A stretch of DNA of 36,410 nt from Acidobacteriota bacterium (GTDB taxonomy: Bacteria; Acidobacteriota; Blastocatellia; Pyrinomonadales; Pyrinomonadaceae): the NCBI GenBank assembly GCA_003222975.1, contig QHXN01000049.1:1-36410 (forward strand), in the 5' to 3' direction. Under the pieces are notes generated by a model. That model made no database searches and had not been told where the DNA came from. It saw only the letters and a list, made by a program, of their open reading frames with translations. Made by a program: the position numbers and the translations under genes. Positions 34,444 through 36,410 of the stretch are shown here, one piece after another (within the stretch, counting starts at the first letter, position 1; each line of letters starts with the position of its first letter).

Positions 34444-34470
34444 GATAATACCGGGGTTTTGAGTATTATC
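34444..34470. repeat. Short inverted repeat in A/T-richer gap
   Basis: GATAATAC (34444-34451) and GTATTATC (34463-34470) are perfect 8-nt inverted repeats with an 11-nt spacer (CGGGGTTTTGA). They lie 65 nt before the ATG of the secreted unknown at 34535 and could be an operator or part of its promoter. Confidence 0.5.
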
Positions 34471-34534
34471 CATGCAACGGTTGCGGTTGAATGATAGTCA
34501 GATGGCTTGGGCTATGCGGAAACTAAAGGAGTAG

Positions 34535-35161
34535 ATGGTGAAACAATTTCTGGCAATCGCACTATTAATGATTGGAGTATCCGCCGTCTCAACTCAGACG
34601 AATGATTCCGGTACTTCCAGTAAAGCGATTTGTGACCTCACCATGGCGCAGGCTCCTGTCATAAACGGTATCAGACTAGGTATGACCCCGGAGCAGGTGT
34701 TGGGGCTATTTCCCGGCAGCAGTGAGGATGCTGAAGTCCGTTCCAGCTTATCCAGACCGGCCAGCCAATTCGGCGTCTCCAGCTTTATCATCAGACCCGA
34801 TAGGTATAAATCAAAAGAGAAATTTGCCGGCATCAGTCAAATCACATTTACGCTTCTGGACGGTCGGGTTTCTAATCTCTCCGTCGGCTACAACGGCCCT
34901 GAATGGCCGCACGTTGATAAATTTGTAGCGAAATTTGTTGAGGGAACGAATCTCCCTGCGGCAGATGCGTGGGAGGCATATGTTGGGATGGACACTCAGT
35001 TAAAGATTCTCAGGTGTGAGGACTTTGAGATTCGTGTCTTTGCAGGGGGCCAGGGCGGTAATCTGAATTACGTGTTGCTGGTTGATTTAACGGCGGAACA
35101 AAAGTTAAAGGAGCGTCGAGCTAAGGCCAGAGAGAAGGCGTTGCAGGAGTCTAAGCCATAA
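34535..35161 (+). CDS. Secreted protein of unknown function next to integrase
   Basis: 208 residues with AAAGGAG before the ATG at 34535. Residues 1-20 are a signal peptide (MVKQFLAIALLMIGVSAVST). The mature part has the pattern INGIRLGMTPEQVLGLFPGS, resembling small exported lipoprotein-like domains, then a beta-rich region (GISQITFTLLDGRVSNLSVGYNG, FEIRVFAGGQGGNLNYVLLVDLT) and a basic helical tail (QKLKERRAKAREKALQ). Two Cys (33 and about 171) could bond. Base composition is lower in G+C than the neighbours, so it may have been acquired. It is convergent with the integron-type integrase, but no attC-like site is evident on either side. Confidence 0.82.
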   Translation: MVKQFLAIALLMIGVSAVSTQTNDSGTSSKAICDLTMAQAPVINGIRLGMTPEQVLGLFPGSSEDAEVRSSLSRPASQFGVSSFIIRPDRYKSKEKFAGISQITFTLLDGRVSNLSVGYNGPEWPHVDKFVAKFVEGTNLPAADAWEAYVGMDTQLKILRCEDFEIRVFAGGQGGNLNYVLLVDLTAEQKLKERRAKAREKALQESKP

Positions 35162-35182
35162 AACATTGAACAGCGGCTTCCG

Positions 35183-35207
35183 CATCGGCATTCATCGGGA
35201 GCCGATG
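35183..35207 (+). terminator. Weak hairpin after the secreted unknown
   Basis: CATCGGC (35183-35189) and GCCGATG (35201-35207) form a 7-bp stem with an 11-nt loop, 22 nt after the stop at 35161. There is no U-tract, so function is uncertain. The remaining sequence up to 35392 holds no gene I can support. Confidence 0.35.
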
Positions 35208-35392
35208 GATGAAGACATTTCGGTGGAAAGCCTTCTCGCCATTAAGTAGCTTAGGACGGCGACACGGAATTGCGCCGCCCCGCGAACCTCACAAAAATCC
35301 TTCACGCCTTTTTGAAGCTGTGATACCGCGCCCGCGTTTTAGCCCACTCTCGCCGAAGCGTTCGGGCGGACTCCACAAACCCGCCCGGCCTC

Positions 35393-35552
35393 TCATTCAC
35401 GCACTGACTGCGCGGACAGCCTCAAACCTTTCGAGCGCCGCGCGAAGGAGAAGCCGAAATGACCGTCGAGCGGGCTGAGGACTCCGCGCCCGCCGCGGTT
35501 GAGGACGTGCGTATAAATCATCGTAGTTCTCACGTCGCTGTGTCCAAGTAGC
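35393..35552 (-). pseudogene. Out-of-frame C-terminal end of the integrase
   Basis: In the shifted reading frame the sequence gives [35 protein letters not shown], ending at TGA 35393-35395. It holds the missing His (GHSD) and nucleophilic Tyr (YTHV). Adding one G in the GGGC run of ATGCAGGGCTAC joins it to the main frame. It overlaps the short plus-strand frame around 35209-35478, which is not a gene. Confidence 0.8.
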
Positions 35553-36410
35553 CCTGCATGGTTCTGATGTCATACCCTGCTTCGAGCAGGTGCGTGGCGA
35601 AGCTGTGGCGGAAGATGTGGCAACTGACCCTCTTGGCGACGGCGGCGCGCGCGACGGCCCTCTTCACCTCGGCCTGAAGCATGTCCTCCGAGGCGTGGCG
35701 CCTACGCCTTTGGCCCGTGCGCGGGTCAACGGAAATCCTGTTCGCCGGGAAGACCCACTGCCAGGCCAACTCGGCTGCGGCGTTCGGGTACTTGCGTTCG
35801 AGCGCGTAAGGCAGGTAGGCCCTGCCGTAGCCGCGCTGTAAATCCTCTTCGTGGAGCAAGCGTGCGCGCTCGATTTGTCGCTTGAGCGGCTCGGTCAGCG
35901 AGTCCAGCAGCATCGTCCGCCTGTCCTTCTCGCCTTTGCCGTCGCGGACGGTTATCTGGCGGTAGCCGAAGTCAACGTCCTTGACGCGCAGGCGCACGCA
36001 CTCCATCAAACGCGGGCCCGATCCGTAGAGCAGTCCGGCCATCAGGCCGTATGTGCCGGACAGTTGATCGAGGATGTGGCGTGCCTCCTCCGGCGTGAGC
36101 ACGACGGGGACGCGCACGGGCTGCTTGGCGCATGTGAGGCCCTCGACGAAAAGGAGTTCGACGTTCAAGACCTCGCGGTACAGGAAGAGTAAGGCCGACA
36201 GCGCCTGATTCTGGGTCGAGGCCGCGACGCGCCCGTCGGTGGCGAGGCGGGAGAGGTACTGTCGGATTTCGTCCGCGCCCATCTCCGCGGGGTGGCGCTT
36301 ACCGTGAAAGACGATGAAGCGCTTGATGCACTGGACGTAGGCCGCTTCGGTGCGAATGCTATAATGCTTGAGGCGCAGGACGCATCGGACTTGTTCGAGC
36401 AGCGTGGGCT
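35530..36410 (-). CDS. Integron-type tyrosine recombinase (IntI-like), truncated at window edge and by frameshift
   Basis: The frame is open to the right edge, so the N-terminus is missing by a few residues; the visible start [37 protein letters not shown] is the usual integron-integrase N-terminal domain. Catalytic Arg is in [17 protein letters not shown], Lys is in KGEKDRR, and HIFRHS carries His and Arg. The segment [29 protein letters not shown] is the integron-integrase-specific insert. The frame ends MQGYLDTAT at 35530, before the final His and Tyr. Another frame of the same strand continues [22 protein letters not shown], with the nucleophile Tyr. So one base appears missing near 35553 and the protein as read would be inactive. 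Cassettes, if any, would lie right of this window. Confidence 0.88.
   Translation of the reverse strand, partial: PTLLEQVRCVLRLKHYSIRTEAAYVQCIKRFIVFHGKRHPAEMGADEIRQYLSRLATDGRVAASTQNQALSALLFLYREVLNVELLFVEGLTCAKQPVRVPVVLTPEEARHILDQLSGTYGLMAGLLYGSGPRLMECVRLRVKDVDFGYRQITVRDGKGEKDRRTMLLDSLTEPLKRQIERARLLHEEDLQRGYGRAYLPYALERKYPNAAAELAWQWVFPANRISVDPRTGQRRRRHASEDMLQAEVKRAVARAAVAKRVSCHIFRHSFATHLLEAGYDIRTMQGYLDTAT

Noticed and set aside
34381..35392. Secreted unknown as an integron cassette with attC sites
   Set aside because: One GTTRRRY-like heptamer (34486-34492) occurs, but there is no paired RYYYAAC site or foldable attC. Cassettes would also lie on the other side of the integrase.
35209..35478. 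89-codon plus-strand frame near the integrase
   Set aside because: Overlaps the out-of-frame integrase C-terminus on the other strand; arginine- and proline-rich shadow sequence.

Overview
The window is a high-GC bacterial chromosome segment. The gene content suggests Acidobacteriota, probably class Blastocatellia; this is an inference from family content, not from a marker gene. Pointers are the CBM9/DUF5916-type outer-membrane barrel, the DUF4097 proteins, the short N-terminal zinc-ribbon tags on membrane proteins, the zinc-ribbon Ser/Thr kinase, the 245-residue and 191-residue orphan families, and a RecQ with a long C-terminal extension. No rRNA, tRNA or CRISPR array was seen.

Layout. 1-1748 (minus): RND efflux pump, with the inner-membrane permease cut by the window edge and a complete lipoprotein adaptor. 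1912-7169 (minus): secreted S9 peptidase and a large periplasmic/outer-membrane protein (AMIN-like, CBM9, beta-barrel). 7439-10302 (minus): two secreted DUF4097 proteins. 10540-14370: divergent pair of a zinc-ribbon Ser/Thr kinase with a polytopic tail (minus) and a zinc-ribbon membrane protein (plus). 14467-14850 (minus): glycine-rich RRM protein. About 15100-17430: an A/T-richer accessory stretch with a possible 28-residue membrane peptide, a secreted unknown and a matrixin-like metalloprotease whose 3' half returns to host-like composition. 18246-18434: a degenerate 21-nt tandem repeat array just before a 245-residue orphan-family gene. 19424-25099: DUF4186, a GH15 glucoamylase/trehalase-type enzyme, a GNAT acetyltransferase, and a membrane PAS-GGDEF-EAL protein. 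25833-26968: two small genes and a 191-residue unknown. 27086-28475 (minus): a broken gene joining a trypsin-like protease to a P1/S1-type nuclease, interrupted by two single-base frameshifts. 28593-34380 (plus): RecQ, a proline-rich peptide, a YheT-type hydrolase with a possible 11-codon leader peptide, a CNNM/CorC-type protein and a 48-residue membrane protein. 34535-36410: a secreted unknown convergent with an integron-type tyrosine recombinase that is frameshifted before its catalytic tyrosine.

The strongest unexplained signal is a set of five intergenic hairpins (near 411, 3931, 9365, 14377 and 26281). Each is built from tandem degenerate 7-nt units facing their reverse complement, and each abuts one or two stop codons. 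The unit sequence differs between elements (TTCAAAG, CCGTRAA twice, GAATGAT, GGCAGAA) while the architecture is the same. One has a 33-bp perfect stem. They look like modular, repeat-built 3'-end elements. A second repeat system, the 21-nt array (three times seven) before the 245-residue gene, may be separate.

Functionally the segment is mostly envelope and environment-facing: efflux, secreted peptidases, carbohydrate-related barrel, c-di-GMP turnover and kinase signalling, plus housekeeping RecQ. The three apparent frameshifts are each restored by a single extra G or C, so assembly indels must be excluded before the genes are called dead.
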